64,000 nt of DNA from Candidatus Binataceae bacterium (GTDB lineage: Bacteria > Desulfobacterota > Binatia > Binatales > Binataceae). The DNA lies in contig DASRHP010000010.1 of NCBI GenBank assembly GCA_035650475.1, positions 228,835-292,834 of the forward strand, given 5' to 3'. The translations under genes were made by a program, and so were the position numbers. This document shows, piece by piece, positions 18,332 to 29,784 of this stretch. Under the pieces are notes generated by a model, which ran no database searches, had not been told where the DNA came from, and saw nothing but the letters and a program-made list of their open reading frames with translations. Positions within the stretch are counted from its first letter, which is position 1, and each line of letters starts with the position of its first letter.

Positions 18332-20275
18332 ATGGCTGCCGGTATTGCCCATCATAACGTCACCCACGCCATCATCGGCACCGCCGGGCATATCGACCAC
18401 GGCAAGACCGCGCTCATCAAGGCGCTCACGGGCCAAGACACCGACCGCCTCAAGGAGGAAAAGGAGCGCGGGATTTCGATCGATCTCGGCTTCGCCTACT
18501 TCACGCTGCCCGACGGCACCCGCGCGGGCGTGGTTGATGTTCCGGGTCACGAACGCTTCATCCGCAACATGCTGGCCGGCGCACACGGCGTCGACCTCGT
18601 CCTGTTCACGGTCGCCGCCGACGACGGCGTGATGCCGCAGAGCGAGGAGCACCTCGACATCCTTCATCTGCTGGGCGTCGGCCGCGGAATCTTCGTCATC
18701 ACCAAGGCCGACCTCGCCGATGCCGCGCGGCTCGCTGAAGTGCACGAGGAGATCGAGCTGCTTGCCGACGGAACCCGCCTGGCCGGCGCGCCGATCATCG
18801 CAGTCTCCGCCCTGACCGGTGCCGGGCTCGACGGGCTGCGCGCCGAGATCGCGCGCGCGCTTGCGGGTTTCGAAGCGCGCCGGCGCACGGGCCTGTTCCG
18901 CCTCCCGCTCGACCGCGCGTTCACCATCAAGGGCCACGGGACGGTTGTTACGGGCACCGCGATGGGGGCCGAAGTGCGCGTGGGACAGAAGCTGCGCGTG
19001 CTGCCCGGCGGCGGAGAGGTGCGCGTGCGCTCGATCCAGGTCCATTCGGAGCCGGTGGAAAGCGCGGGGCTGTGCCAGCGGGTCGCACTGAACTTGAGTG
19101 GGGCCGAACGGATGGAGCTCAAGCGGGGCGACGTCGTCGTTGACGATCGGCTCGAGCTCACCACCACACGGCTGGACGCGCATCTGGAGCTGCGGCCGGC
19201 GGCCAGGCGCCCGCTCAAGAACAACGACCGCGTGCGCTTTTTTATCGGCACTGGCGAGACGATCGGCCGCGCGATTGTGCTCGAGGCGCCGGGCGAGATC
19301 GCGCCCAAGCATAGCGCGCTGGTGCAGCTCGTGCTCAACGATCCAGTAGTTGCGCTGGCGGGCGACCATTTCGTGATCCGCGACGAAACGAGCCGGCGCA
19401 CGCTGGGCGGCGGCGTGGTGCTCAATCCGCTCGGGCGGCGCATGCGCAAACCGCTTGAGGCCTATCTCAAGCATCTCGCCGCGCTCGACGCCGCGCCCTC
19501 GCCGGACACGATCGAAGCACTGCTGAATTTGCAGGAGAGTCTGGCGGCCACCCCTGCGCGGATTGCGCAGTTGCTCAACGCGCCCGCGCGCGAGGTGGGC
19601 GAGACGCTGCGCGATCAGCGCTTCGTCAAACTCTCGCTCGGCGACGAGGAGGGCTTTACCACGGCGGCCAAATGGGAGGAGCTCAAGCGCTTCGCGCTGG
19701 CCGCGCTTACGGCCCATCATCAGGCCGAGCCGCTGTCGCCCGGGCTCGAGATGGAAGCCTTGCGCGAGCGCCTGCCCTACGAGGTGAGCGCGCGCGCCTT
19801 CCGTGCGCTGGTCGACCGGCTCGGGCGCGAGTCGGAAATCGTGCGCGAGGAGAGCGTGCTGCGCCTACGGGGCCATCGGGTGACCCTTGGCGGCGACGAA
19901 GGCCGGCTCGGCGCGCGACTGGAGGAGGCGCTGCGCCGCGCCGAGTTCCACCCGCCCGATCTCAAGCAGCTTGCCGACGAACTCAAGCTGCGCGGCGCCG
20001 AGCTCGGCCGGTTGCGCACGCTGCTCGGTGCCCTGGAGCGCGAGGGGCGGGTGGTCAAGATCGCCACCGACCTCTACTTCGCGCGCGAGCCGTTCGAGGC
20101 CGCGCGCCAGCGCCTGCTCGACCATCTGCGCACCGCGCCCGAAATCACCGCTGCGACATATCGCGACTTGCTCGGCGCGTCCCGCAAGTTCGCGATCGCG
20201 CTGCTCGACTACTTCGACCACGCGGGCCTAACCACGCGTGTCGGCGACGCCCGCCGCCTGCGCGCCCGTTCGTAA
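18332..20275 (+). CDS. selB: Selenocysteine-specific elongation factor SelB
   Basis: 647 residues, the normal bacterial length. G1 [11 protein letters not shown] at 16-26, G2 region [14 protein letters not shown]3 DVPGHE at 69-74 and G4 TKAD at 124-127 define the translational GTPase. The ISIDLGF switch is specific to SelB rather than EF-Tu. Beta-barrel domains 2-3 follow, and the last 250 residues form the chain of winged helices that bind the SECIS hairpin (ending in [19 protein letters not shown] and [16 protein letters not shown]). It delivers Sec-tRNA(Sec) to in-frame UGA codons in mRNAs carrying a downstream hairpin. selD, itself with such a UGA, begins 111 bp downstream. selA and the tRNA(Sec) gene are not in the window. 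Confidence 0.96.
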   Translation: MAAGIAHHNVTHAIIGTAGHIDHGKTALIKALTGQDTDRLKEEKERGISIDLGFAYFTLPDGTRAGVVDVPGHERFIRNMLAGAHGVDLVLFTVAADDGVMPQSEEHLDILHLLGVGRGIFVITKADLADAARLAEVHEEIELLADGTRLAGAPIIAVSALTGAGLDGLRAEIARALAGFEARRRTGLFRLPLDRAFTIKGHGTVVTGTAMGAEVRVGQKLRVLPGGGEVRVRSIQVHSEPVESAGLCQRVALNLSGAERMELKRGDVVVDDRLELTTTRLDAHLELRPAARRPLKNNDRVRFFIGTGETIGRAIVLEAPGEIAPKHSALVQLVLNDPVVALAGDHFVIRDETSRRTLGGGVVLNPLGRRMRKPLEAYLKHLAALDAAPSPDTIEALLNLQESLAATPARIAQLLNAPAREVGETLRDQRFVKLSLGDEEGFTTAAKWEELKRFALAALTAHHQAEPLSPGLEMEALRERLPYEVSARAFRALVDRLGRESEIVREESVLRLRGHRVTLGGDEGRLGARLEEALRRAEFHPPDLKQLADELKLRGAELGRLRTLLGALEREGRVVKIATDLYFAREPFEAARQRLLDHLRTAPEITAATYRDLLGASRKFAIALLDYFDHAGLTTRVGDARRLRARS

Positions 20276-20386
20276 GTGGCCGTAGCGGCCTTCTGAGCGG
20301 GACAGGCCTCGGTGCCCCGCCGGACTGTACGGATGGCTGCGGGCGCGATTGGCGAGCGCGGCGGCTTGCGCCACAATAGGCCGTTG

Positions 20387-21460
20387 ATGCCTGAAGACCG
20401 GGACAATAACCCGGCGCGTGGCGAGCTGATTCGGCTGACCGCGCGCTGCAAGGCGGCGGGTTGAGCCGGCAAGCTGGGTCCGGAGGACCTCGCCGCCGCG
20501 CTTAGCCGCTTCGATCCGGGAAGCCATCCCGATCTGCTCGTCGGTATCACCACCGGCGACGACGCCGGCGTGTTTCGCCTGCGCGAAGATCTGGCCATCG
20601 TCAACACGGTCGATTTCTTCACCCCTGTGGTGGACGACCCGTACACCTACGGCCAGATCTCTGCTGCCAATTCGCTCTCGGACATCTATGCGATGGGCGG
20701 GGTGCCGAAAACCGCGCTCAATATCGTGTGCTGGCCGCAATCGGGGCTGCCAGGCGAGATGCTCGGCGAGATTCTGCGCGGTGGGGCGGACAAAGCGCGC
20801 GAGGCGGGCGTCGTGGTTGTCGGAGGCCACAGCGTCGCCGACGAGGAGGTGAAGTACGGGATGGCGGTGACCGGCGTGATCGATCCACGCCGGATAATCC
20901 GCAACGTCGGCGCGCGCGTCGGCGACGCGCTGGTGCTGACCAAAGCCCTGGGCACGGGGACCCTGATGACCGCGTTCAAGCGCGACCGGCTCGCGCCCGA
21001 GCACTACGCGGCGGCCGTGCGTTCGATGAGCGCGCTCAACGCGGAAGCGGCAAGTGCGATGATGCGGTTCGAAGTTCACGCGGCGACCGATATCACGGGC
21101 TTCGGCTTCGCCGGCCACGCCGTCAAGATGGCCGATGGCAGCGGTGTGACGCTGCGGGTCGAGGAGTCCGATCTGCCGCTGTTGCCGGGAGCGCTCGAAT
21201 GCTGCCGGGCGGGAATGATCCCCGGCGGCGGGCAGCGCAATCGCGAATTCTTCGGCCCGCGCGTGCGAATCTCGGACGAAGTGGCGGCCGAGATGGTAGA
21301 GATCGCTTTCGACCCGCAAACCTCGGGCGGCCTGCTGATCGCGCTGTCCGAGCGCGACGCGCTGGCGCTGCTTGCCGCGCTCCAGGCTGCCGGCATCGCT
21401 GACAGCGAGATCGTCGGCCGCGTGGTCGAGCAGGGCCCGTTCGCGATCGAACTGGTTTGA
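20387..21460 (+). CDS. selD: Selenide, water dikinase SelD, itself a selenoprotein (in-frame UGA)
   Basis: 357 residues when the TGA at 20462-20464 is read as selenocysteine 26. The frame from the ATG at 20387 runs MPEDRDNNPARGELIRLTAR, then CKAAG-U-AGKLGPEDL, then directly into the conserved TGDDAGV region and the rest of SelD. Sec26 and Lys29 match the spacing of catalytic Cys17 and Lys20 of E. coli SelD (GCGCK). ATP-binding features (TGDDAGVF, NTVDFFTPVVDDP, QISAANSLSDIYAMGG) are intact. SelD makes selenophosphate from selenide and ATP. A conventional gene caller would start it at the Met at 20570 and lose the active site. A SECIS-like hairpin follows the UGA. Confidence 0.92.
20471..20503 (+). 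promoter_or_regulatory. SECIS-like hairpin directing UGA recoding in selD
   Basis: GGTCC (20477-20481) pairs perfectly with GGACC (20485-20489) around the loop GGA, and an outer AAGC/GCTT pair (20471-20474 with 20500-20503) can extend it. The apical loop begins 18 nt after the UGA, within the 16-37 nt spacing usual for bacterial SECIS elements, and its first bases are G. The inner helix is short, so the pairing should be folded properly. Confidence 0.6.
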
Positions 21461-21562
21461 CGATTCGATCGGCCCCGCAGAGCCGAGTGCGAGGCATCGC
21501 GCGCGCGATGCCGACTGCCCGCGCCGGCCACGGCCTCGCGCGCCAGAGGGAGTCCCGTTTCG

Positions 21563-22906
21563 ATGTACGATTTTGATCTGTTCACGATAGGTGGCGGCTC
21601 GGGCGGTGTGCGTGCGAGCCGGATGGCGGCGGCGCACGGCGCAAAGGTGGCGATCGCGGAGGAGCGCTATCTGGGCGGCACCTGCGTCAACGTCGGATGC
21701 ATCCCGAAAAAGCTCCTGGTTTACGCCTCCGAGTTCGGCGAGGCGTTCGACGACGCCGCCGGCTTCGGCTGGACCGTGGGCGAGCGCCGCTTCGACTGGG
21801 CCACGCTCATCGCCAACAAGAACCGTGAGATCGCGCGGCTCAACGGCGTTTACGAGCGGCTGCTGACCGAGGCCGGCGTGCGGATCATGCGGGCACGCGC
21901 GACCGTCGTTGATCCGCACACCGTGGCGGTCGGTGGCCGGCACTTCTCGACGCGCTACATTGTGGTCGCGACCGGCGGATGGCCGACCAAGCCGGCGATG
22001 CCCGGCGTCGAGCACGCGATCACCTCGAACGAAGCATTTTTCCTGCCCGCCTTGCCGCCGCGGATAATTCTTGTCGGCGGCGGCTATATCGCGCTTGAGT
22101 TCGCGGGCATCTTCCACGGACTTGGCGCTCAGGTGACCATCATCCATCGCGGGGAGTTGTTCTTGCGCGGCTTCGATGACGACGTGCGCCGCGCGCTGGC
22201 GGTTGAGATGAGCAAGCGGGGCGTCGAACTGCGCTTCAACCGCCAGGTGGCGGCGATCCAGAAGGCGAGTCGCGGCTTTGATGTTGCGCTCGACGACGGC
22301 GCGCGAGTCGAGGCCGACCTAATCATGTTCGCAACCGGGCGTGCGCCCAACACGCGTGGCATCGGTCTCGAGCAGGCGCAGGTTGCGCTTGACGGCGAGG
22401 GTGCGGTGCGCGTCGATTCCTACTCGCGTTCGTCGGTGCCCAGCATCTACGCGATCGGCGATTGCACCAATCGCAAGCAGCTGACGCCGGTAGCGATCGC
22501 TGAAGGTCGCGCCGTCGCCGAGACGTTGTTCAACAACAACCCGATGCGCCCGGATTACGAGAACGTTCCCTCGGCGGTGTTCAGCCAGCCCGCGATCGGC
22601 ACCGTGGGCCTGACCGAGGCCCAGGCGCGCCAGCGCTACGGCGAAGTTGACGCCTACCGCACCGGGTTCCGGCCGCTCAAACATACGCTCAGCGGCAGGG
22701 ACGAGCAGTGCTTCATGAAGCTGGTGGTCGAGCGCGCCGGCGGCCGCGTGGTGGGGGCGCACATGATGGGCGCCGAGGCGGGCGAGATCATCCAGGGGCT
22801 GGCGATCGCGCTCAGGTGCGGTGCGACCAAGGCGCAGTTCGACGCGACGATTGGAATCCATCCGACCGCCGCCGAAGAGTTCGTCACGATGCGGACCAAA
22901 TCGTGA
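21563..22906 (+). CDS. gor: Glutathione-disulfide reductase (class I pyridine nucleotide-disulfide oxidoreductase)
   Basis: 447 residues. FAD motif IGGGSGGVRASR at the N-terminus, the redox pair Cys41/Cys46 in GGTCVNVGCIPKK, NADPH motif GGGYIALEFAGI followed by IHRGELFLRGFDDD (arginines that favour NADPH), the second FAD motif YAIGDC, and the catalytic C-terminal dyad His433/Glu438 in GIHPTAAEEF. The sequence follows glutathione reductase rather than mercuric or lipoamide dehydrogenase, since no extra cysteines occur. A GAGGGAG ribosome site precedes the ATG. It recycles GSSG with NADPH in the cytoplasm; a glutathionyl-hydroquinone reductase about 1 kb away also uses glutathione. Relation to selenium metabolism (glutathione reduces selenite) is only a possibility. 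Confidence 0.9.
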   Translation: MYDFDLFTIGGGSGGVRASRMAAAHGAKVAIAEERYLGGTCVNVGCIPKKLLVYASEFGEAFDDAAGFGWTVGERRFDWATLIANKNREIARLNGVYERLLTEAGVRIMRARATVVDPHTVAVGGRHFSTRYIVVATGGWPTKPAMPGVEHAITSNEAFFLPALPPRIILVGGGYIALEFAGIFHGLGAQVTIIHRGELFLRGFDDDVRRALAVEMSKRGVELRFNRQVAAIQKASRGFDVALDDGARVEADLIMFATGRAPNTRGIGLEQAQVALDGEGAVRVDSYSRSSVPSIYAIGDCTNRKQLTPVAIAEGRAVAETLFNNNPMRPDYENVPSAVFSQPAIGTVGLTEAQARQRYGEVDAYRTGFRPLKHTLSGRDEQCFMKLVVERAGGRVVGAHMMGAEAGEIIQGLAIALRCGATKAQFDATIGIHPTAAEEFVTMRTKS

Positions 22907-22923
22907 GCGCGACGGCGCGGTCT

Positions 22924-23751
22924 TCAGGCGGCTGAGAACAGGCCGTCGGCAAGCCATCGCCCGAGCAGGCGATTGATGAGCCCAACCGCGTCATCTCCCT
23001 CCGCCGCGGCGGCTACCGCCTCGCACATGGCCGCAAAGCTCGCACCCTCCGCGGCAAGTGTGAGTGCCGCGCGCTCGCCGGCTTCGAGCGCACGGTAGTG
23101 CACCAGGCCGTTCCGCCGCCACACCAACACGCTCGCCGGTGCGTGTGCCGGCTCATTCAGCCTGCGGCCTTCGTCGATATCGCGCCGCAACTCGTCAACG
23201 CGCCATTGACAATCGAGGATCGCGCTTGCCGGATGGCGCCGAAGCGCGAGCGCAGGCCATTGCGTGGGCGCAATCGCGCGTATCGCTTCGGCGCTCAGCG
23301 CTGGCGCGTCGGCGGCGTGAAAAATCTCGACCAGCGTCCGCTCCAGGCGGGCAAGCTGCGCGGCGTACGGCCATCGCGCGCGCATCGGATGGGTGGCGAG
23401 AAAGTCGGCGAGGTAGCGCCCCGCGTAAAAGATCGACGGTTCGGTCGGCGGATGCTCGACCAGGTAGCCTGTGATGAGGTTGTGAAAGTTGTCGGCGCCG
23501 ACCACGGCGAGCGTGGCCGGGAAGTCCTCCTTGAGGCAGTCGAGGATGCGGTAGAAGTAGGCGTTGGCGTAAATTTCCAGCCGTCCGACGGCGCCGAGAC
23601 GCTCATCGCCGACGATCACGTCGTCCAGCTCGCCAAGCGCGCCCGGCCTCGACTCGCGTTCGGCCGCCAGACCCTCAGCGACGCCGCCGGGCGCCGTGAT
23701 CAGTCGATAGAGCAGCGCCTGGAGGTTTTTGAGATCATCGCCAGCCGGCAT
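22924..23751 (-). CDS. HvfC/BufC (DUF2063) family protein, orphan
   Basis: 275 residues with the DUF2063 N-terminal signature: RLEIYANAYFYRILDCLKED, FPATLAVVGADNFHNLITGY and YLVEHPPTEPSIFYAG. These proteins are partner proteins of DUF692 (MbnB/HvfB/BufB) enzymes that modify cysteines in copper-binding peptides. Neither a DUF692 gene nor an obvious cysteine-rich precursor is adjacent, so its partner must lie elsewhere or it acts alone. The C-terminal half (WRVDELRRDIDEGRRL onward) has a WD/winged-helix-like look but no clear motif. Convergent with gor (17 bp between stops) and divergent from the YqjG-like gene. Confidence 0.75.
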   Translation of the reverse strand: MPAGDDLKNLQALLYRLITAPGGVAEGLAAERESRPGALGELDDVIVGDERLGAVGRLEIYANAYFYRILDCLKEDFPATLAVVGADNFHNLITGYLVEHPPTEPSIFYAGRYLADFLATHPMRARWPYAAQLARLERTLVEIFHAADAPALSAEAIRAIAPTQWPALALRRHPASAILDCQWRVDELRRDIDEGRRLNEPAHAPASVLVWRRNGLVHYRALEAGERAALTLAAEGASFAAMCEAVAAAAEGDDAVGLINRLLGRWLADGLFSAA

Positions 23752-23869
23752 ATGATCGAAAATGGGCGCTGGCGAATCCCTGGATTTGTTCGCTCACACC
23801 CACTCGTCCAATTTGCGCCGCGCTGAGGGCGCGCTCAAGCGGCGCGCGGCGCGCCCAGGAGAAGCCACG

Positions 23870-24886
23870 ATGGGAATGCTGGTCGACGGCCGATGGCGAA
23901 GCGACGATATCCGGGGGACCGGCGGCCCGCATTTCGTTCGCCCGCAAACCACCTTCCGCAATTGGGTCACCGCCGACGGCCGCCCGGGGCCGAGCGGCGT
24001 GGGCGGCTTCAAGGCCGAGCCCGGCCGCTATCATCTGTACGTCTCGCTGGCCTGTCCATGGGCGCACCGCACGCTCATCGTGCGCAAGCTCAAGCGGCTC
24101 GACAGCGTGATTTCGGTTTCGGTGGTCGATCCGCTGATGGGCGAGCACGGATGGGCGTTCGGCGCGCCCGACGGCTCGCTGATGCCGGGCGCGACGCGCG
24201 ACGCGATCAACGGTGCGCGCTATTTGCACGAGACCTACACGCGGGCGCGCCCGGACTACACCGGTCGGGTTACGGTGCCGGTGCTGTGGGATCGCGCAGG
24301 AGCGACGATCGTCAACAATGAGTCGTCCGAGATCATCCGGATGCTGAATTCGGCGTTCGACGCCTTCGGCGACGCGACGGTCGATCTCTATCCGGTACCG
24401 CTGCGTGCGGAAATCGACGCGCTCAACCAGACCGTGTATGACACGGTAAATAACGGCGTGTACAAGTGCGGCTTCGCGCGCAGCCAGGAAGCATACGAGG
24501 CGGTCTTCGCGTCGCTGTTCGAAACGCTCGACCGGCTGGAGCGGCGGCTTGCGCGTTCGCGCTACCTCTTTGGCGTGCGGAGCACCGAGGCCGACTGGCG
24601 ATTGTTCACCACGCTGGTGCGCTTCGACGCGGTTTACTACAGCCACTTCAAGTGCAACCTCCGGCGCATCGTCGATTATCCAAACCTGTGGGGCTATACG
24701 CGCGACCTTTACCAGATCCCCGGTATTGCTGAGACGGTCAGCCTCGCGCACATCAAACGCCACTACTACGCCAGTCACGCCTTCCTCAATCCGACCCGGA
24801 TTGTGCCGATGGGTCCGGCGATCGATTTCCAGGCGCCCCACGACCGCGCCCGGCTCGGCGAGCTGGCGGTAGCGGCTGGCCGATAG
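23870..24886 (+). CDS. Glutathionyl-hydroquinone reductase (YqjG/ECM4-type GST)
   Basis: 338 residues from the ATG at 23870, which has AGGAGAAG upstream; a longer frame to 23762 lacks a ribosome site and would run into the divergent neighbour's promoter. The catalytic Cys62 lies in LACPWAHRTL, the CPWA motif of the Xi-class GSTs. Downstream the cis-Pro segment (TVPVLWDRAGATIVNNESSE) and the C-terminal helical domain (NNGVYKCGFARSQEAYE, then VYYSHFKCNLRRI) match the family. These enzymes reduce glutathionyl-hydroquinones formed when quinones or chlorinated quinones meet glutathione. Glutathione reductase is encoded nearby, which fits. Confidence 0.9.
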   Translation: MGMLVDGRWRSDDIRGTGGPHFVRPQTTFRNWVTADGRPGPSGVGGFKAEPGRYHLYVSLACPWAHRTLIVRKLKRLDSVISVSVVDPLMGEHGWAFGAPDGSLMPGATRDAINGARYLHETYTRARPDYTGRVTVPVLWDRAGATIVNNESSEIIRMLNSAFDAFGDATVDLYPVPLRAEIDALNQTVYDTVNNGVYKCGFARSQEAYEAVFASLFETLDRLERRLARSRYLFGVRSTEADWRLFTTLVRFDAVYYSHFKCNLRRIVDYPNLWGYTRDLYQIPGIAETVSLAHIKRHYYASHAFLNPTRIVPMGPAIDFQAPHDRARLGELAVAAGR

Positions 24887-24984
24887 CGACGCGAGCAACG
24901 GGTGTTTGACGCGCGGCGGCGCGCCGGACAACGATGGACGCACGCCCCGGGGTGCGGGCGTCATTCCAGCGGAGGTGCGCAGCG

Positions 24985-25782
24985 ATGCGATTCAAGGATC
25001 AGGTCGCGCTGGTGACCGGCGCGGGACGCGGGATCGGCAAGGCAATCGCGCTCGCTTTGGCACGCGAAGGCGCCGATATCGGGCTTGCGGAGATTGACGA
25101 ACAAACGGCACAGGCAACTGCTGATGAAATCCGCGCGATGGGACGGCGTGCGTTCTTCAAGCTTGCGGATATCGGCGACTGCGCGCAGGCGCAGGGATGG
25201 GTGGCTGAAGCGGCGAGCGAGCTGGGCCGGGTCGATATTATGATCAACAACGCCGGCGTCGCCAAGGGACAGCCGTTCCTCGAAATCTCGCCCGAGAATT
25301 GGGAGAACCATCTGCGCGTCCATCTATTCGGCACGTTTTACTGTTCACAAGCGGCAGCCCGCGCGATGGCGCCGCGAAAGTACGGGCGGATCGTGTCGAT
25401 GGCTTCGGTGGCGGGCCTCATGGGGCCCCTCGACCTTGCGCCGTACGGCGCCGCCAAGGCCGGAATAATCGGGCTGACGCGCGCGATGGCGCTCGAGCTT
25501 GCGGATTACGGGATCACGGCCAACGCGATTGCGCCGGGGCCGATCGACACCGAGATGGTCCGCGCCGCGTGGTCCCGGGAGGCCTACGAGGAGCGCGCCA
25601 ATCATTCGCCGATAAATCGCTTCGGCAGCGTCGATGAGGTCGCGCGCCTGGCGACGTTCCTCGCTTCCCCGGAATCGTCCTATATTTCGGGCGCGGTGAT
25701 GGTGATCGACGGTGGCGCGACGGCGGCGGGCTCCTACATGGTCGAAAAGTATCGCCGGCGCAAGGCTGCGGCGCGCAAGTAA
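24985..25782 (+). CDS. Short-chain dehydrogenase/reductase (FabG-like)
   Basis: 265 residues from the ATG at 24985, with GGAGG upstream; an in-frame ATG at 24934 adds 17 residues with no homology. TGAGRGIG at 11-18 binds the dinucleotide; NNAG at 88-91; catalytic Ser141, Tyr154 and Lys158 (YGAAK); and the substrate-side loop NAIAPGPIDTEMV. The FLASPESSYISGAVMVIDGG ending is that of FabG-type classical SDRs. A basic tail (EKYRRRKAAARK) is unusual. The substrate is unknown. It follows the YqjG-like gene by about 100 bp on the same strand. Confidence 0.9.
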   Translation: MRFKDQVALVTGAGRGIGKAIALALAREGADIGLAEIDEQTAQATADEIRAMGRRAFFKLADIGDCAQAQGWVAEAASELGRVDIMINNAGVAKGQPFLEISPENWENHLRVHLFGTFYCSQAAARAMAPRKYGRIVSMASVAGLMGPLDLAPYGAAKAGIIGLTRAMALELADYGITANAIAPGPIDTEMVRAAWSREAYEERANHSPINRFGSVDEVARLATFLASPESSYISGAVMVIDGGATAAGSYMVEKYRRRKAAARK

Positions 25783-25795
25783 CGCCGGCGCGCCG

Positions 25796-27211
25796 TCATT
25801 GCGCTATCTTGCTCAGGCCGTCGGGGCTTGCGTAGCGGCTGGCGTCGAGGTACTGCGCGCTGCAATCGCTGTTGAAGCACGGATGCTCGGCGGTGCTTAC
25901 GGTCAGATGCTTGTCCTTGAAGTTGGCGATCAGCAGCTCGTTGGCGCCGTTGACGCCCAAAGCCGTGCCGGTCCCGGGCACGCGCATCGGGGACTGGAAC
26001 TCGATCCAGGACTTGTAGAGTTGGCCTGCGGGATCGTAGAGATCGATAGCCAGCGGGAAGAACGTCTGTTTGTCGATGTATAGAACGCGTTTGCTGTAGC
26101 AATAGCCACTGGCAAACGCTGGCAACCTGCTCATCTCGACCACATACACGTCGCGCATTTCCCATTTGCCCAGCGTGGGCCGCGGCCAGGGTACGACGCC
26201 TTTGCCGCCCGGGTAGAAAAATTCCGCGGGCGGGCCGGTCGCTCCTCCGCAACGCTTGAACACCTGCGGGTTGAGATGGACCAGGAAGAGCATCGGCCGC
26301 AAGCCGGCGTACGTGATCTTGAAGGTTTGCGGCAGCGACGGCGGGCCGTAGTTCGACTCGTCCCAGGTGAAATCATTGCCCGGAAAGGGCGAGCAGCGTG
26401 AAGCTTCCGAAAGCCGCAGCGGGCGGCGCGCCGACGGCAGGTAGGTATCGTCCAGGCGGGTTGCGTCCGCGTAGGAAATGTCAAGGCTGGTCGTATACTT
26501 GCCCTGCTCAGGATAGAGCTGTTCATAGTACTTGACGAGATAATAGCCATTGGAATCCGGCACGGTCTGCGGAAAACCGGCATCGCTCAAATATGTCAGT
26601 TGTGAGTAAACAGAGTCGGCAATCTGGGTCTGGGTGAAATTACCCCAGGAGTCTCCCGTATAGTTGCACGAAGTCATCCGCTGCAGGCGGGGCGCATAGT
26701 GGTAGTAGGCGTCGTAGAAGATTTCGTACGGCGCAAGCGTCGGGTCCCTTTGCGCATCGGGAAACGGAATCCCGGCGACGTATCCCGTCGGTGCATAACC
26801 GCCGGTTGGCAACTGCGCCAGCTTGACTGCGCCCGCGTCCCTGGCGGTATCAGCGAGGTAACGGTCCGGCAACGGAATCGCGACCACGGGGCCGACCTCG
26901 ATCCGGACGTCGGCCGGCATCCGCCAGAAATGGTCCCCTGCGAATAACGTGCGCATCCCGACCGGCATGAAGCGCGCGTAACGCTGCCAGTTCTGGTAAC
27001 TGACAACGGTGCCGAGCGGGACGGCTTCGGCGTGTGACGATGCGGCCGGCGCGGCGTCGGCGTGCGCACCCATGGGCGGTGCGTTGCTTGCCGCAATGGG
27101 CTGCCCGCCGGCTGGCGGCGGAGGCGGATCGCCAGCGATTGCACCGCTTGCCAGGAAAAGGAGAGAAGCTGCCAGCCCCAGGGAGCGCCAAATCTGACAC
27201 GAACCGGGCAT
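25796..27211 (-). CDS. DUF1329 family exported protein
   Basis: 471 residues from the ATG at 27211, which has GAGGTG upstream and begins a signal peptide (MPGSCQIWRSLGLAASLLFL, cleavage after GAIAG). The longer frame to 27352 has no ribosome site. After a Pro/Ala-rich linker the DUF1329 body shows VLYIDKQTFFPLAIDLYDPA and a preceding KWEMRDVYVVEMSRL, repeats of aromatic beta strands typical of the family, which is related to LolA/outer-membrane lipoprotein folds. DUF1329 genes often accompany sterol, terpene or hydrocarbon uptake and oxidation genes in soil proteobacteria; LLM and SDR enzymes are close here. Its stop is 13 bp from the convergent SDR stop. Confidence 0.85.
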   Translation of the reverse strand: MPGSCQIWRSLGLAASLLFLASGAIAGDPPPPPAGGQPIAASNAPPMGAHADAAPAASSHAEAVPLGTVVSYQNWQRYARFMPVGMRTLFAGDHFWRMPADVRIEVGPVVAIPLPDRYLADTARDAGAVKLAQLPTGGYAPTGYVAGIPFPDAQRDPTLAPYEIFYDAYYHYAPRLQRMTSCNYTGDSWGNFTQTQIADSVYSQLTYLSDAGFPQTVPDSNGYYLVKYYEQLYPEQGKYTTSLDISYADATRLDDTYLPSARRPLRLSEASRCSPFPGNDFTWDESNYGPPSLPQTFKITYAGLRPMLFLVHLNPQVFKRCGGATGPPAEFFYPGGKGVVPWPRPTLGKWEMRDVYVVEMSRLPAFASGYCYSKRVLYIDKQTFFPLAIDLYDPAGQLYKSWIEFQSPMRVPGTGTALGVNGANELLIANFKDKHLTVSTAEHPCFNSDCSAQYLDASRYASPDGLSKIAQ

Positions 27212-27345
27212 CGTTTCGCACCTCGCTCCGCGCAGCGGGTACGCCACACTACAAATTTCCCGGCTAAGCAGACAAACCCCGATTCCGACCGAGATCATAA
27301 GGGGCTTGGTGAAAATCGCATCAAGTGCCGAATAGGCGTCTTTTA

Positions 27346-27361
27346 GGTGCAAAAAAGCACC
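27346..27361. repeat. Small inverted repeat in the divergent DUF1329/ppk1 region
   Basis: GGTGC and GCACC flank a run of six A residues. It lies in the 221-bp region between the two divergent genes and could be an operator or part of a promoter. A TAGAAT hexamer (27416-27421) shortly before the ppk1 start could be its -10, but no matching -35 is found. Confidence 0.3.
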
Positions 27362-27432
27362 ATGGCGAGGAACCGCCGTCTGCCGTGTTGGTTAACCGCC
27401 GGCTGGCCGTTCCGCTAGAATGAACCTGACTT

Positions 27433-29736
<2,304 letters not shown>

Positions 29737-29784
29737 TCGCGAGCCTTCCATTCGGAGCAAAGCGAGGCGTCTGCGCGAAGCGCT

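Noticed and set aside
17654..19720. 688-codon open frame antisense to selB
   Set aside because: Shadow frame in high-GC DNA. The selB frame carries all GTPase motifs.
20570..21460. selD starting at Met 20570
   Set aside because: Starts inside the ATP-binding region and omits the active-site Sec/Lys. The frame continues upstream through a TGA with matching SelD sequence.
20228..22147. 639-codon open frame antisense to selD and gor
   Set aside because: Spans two clear genes on the other strand and shows no domain.
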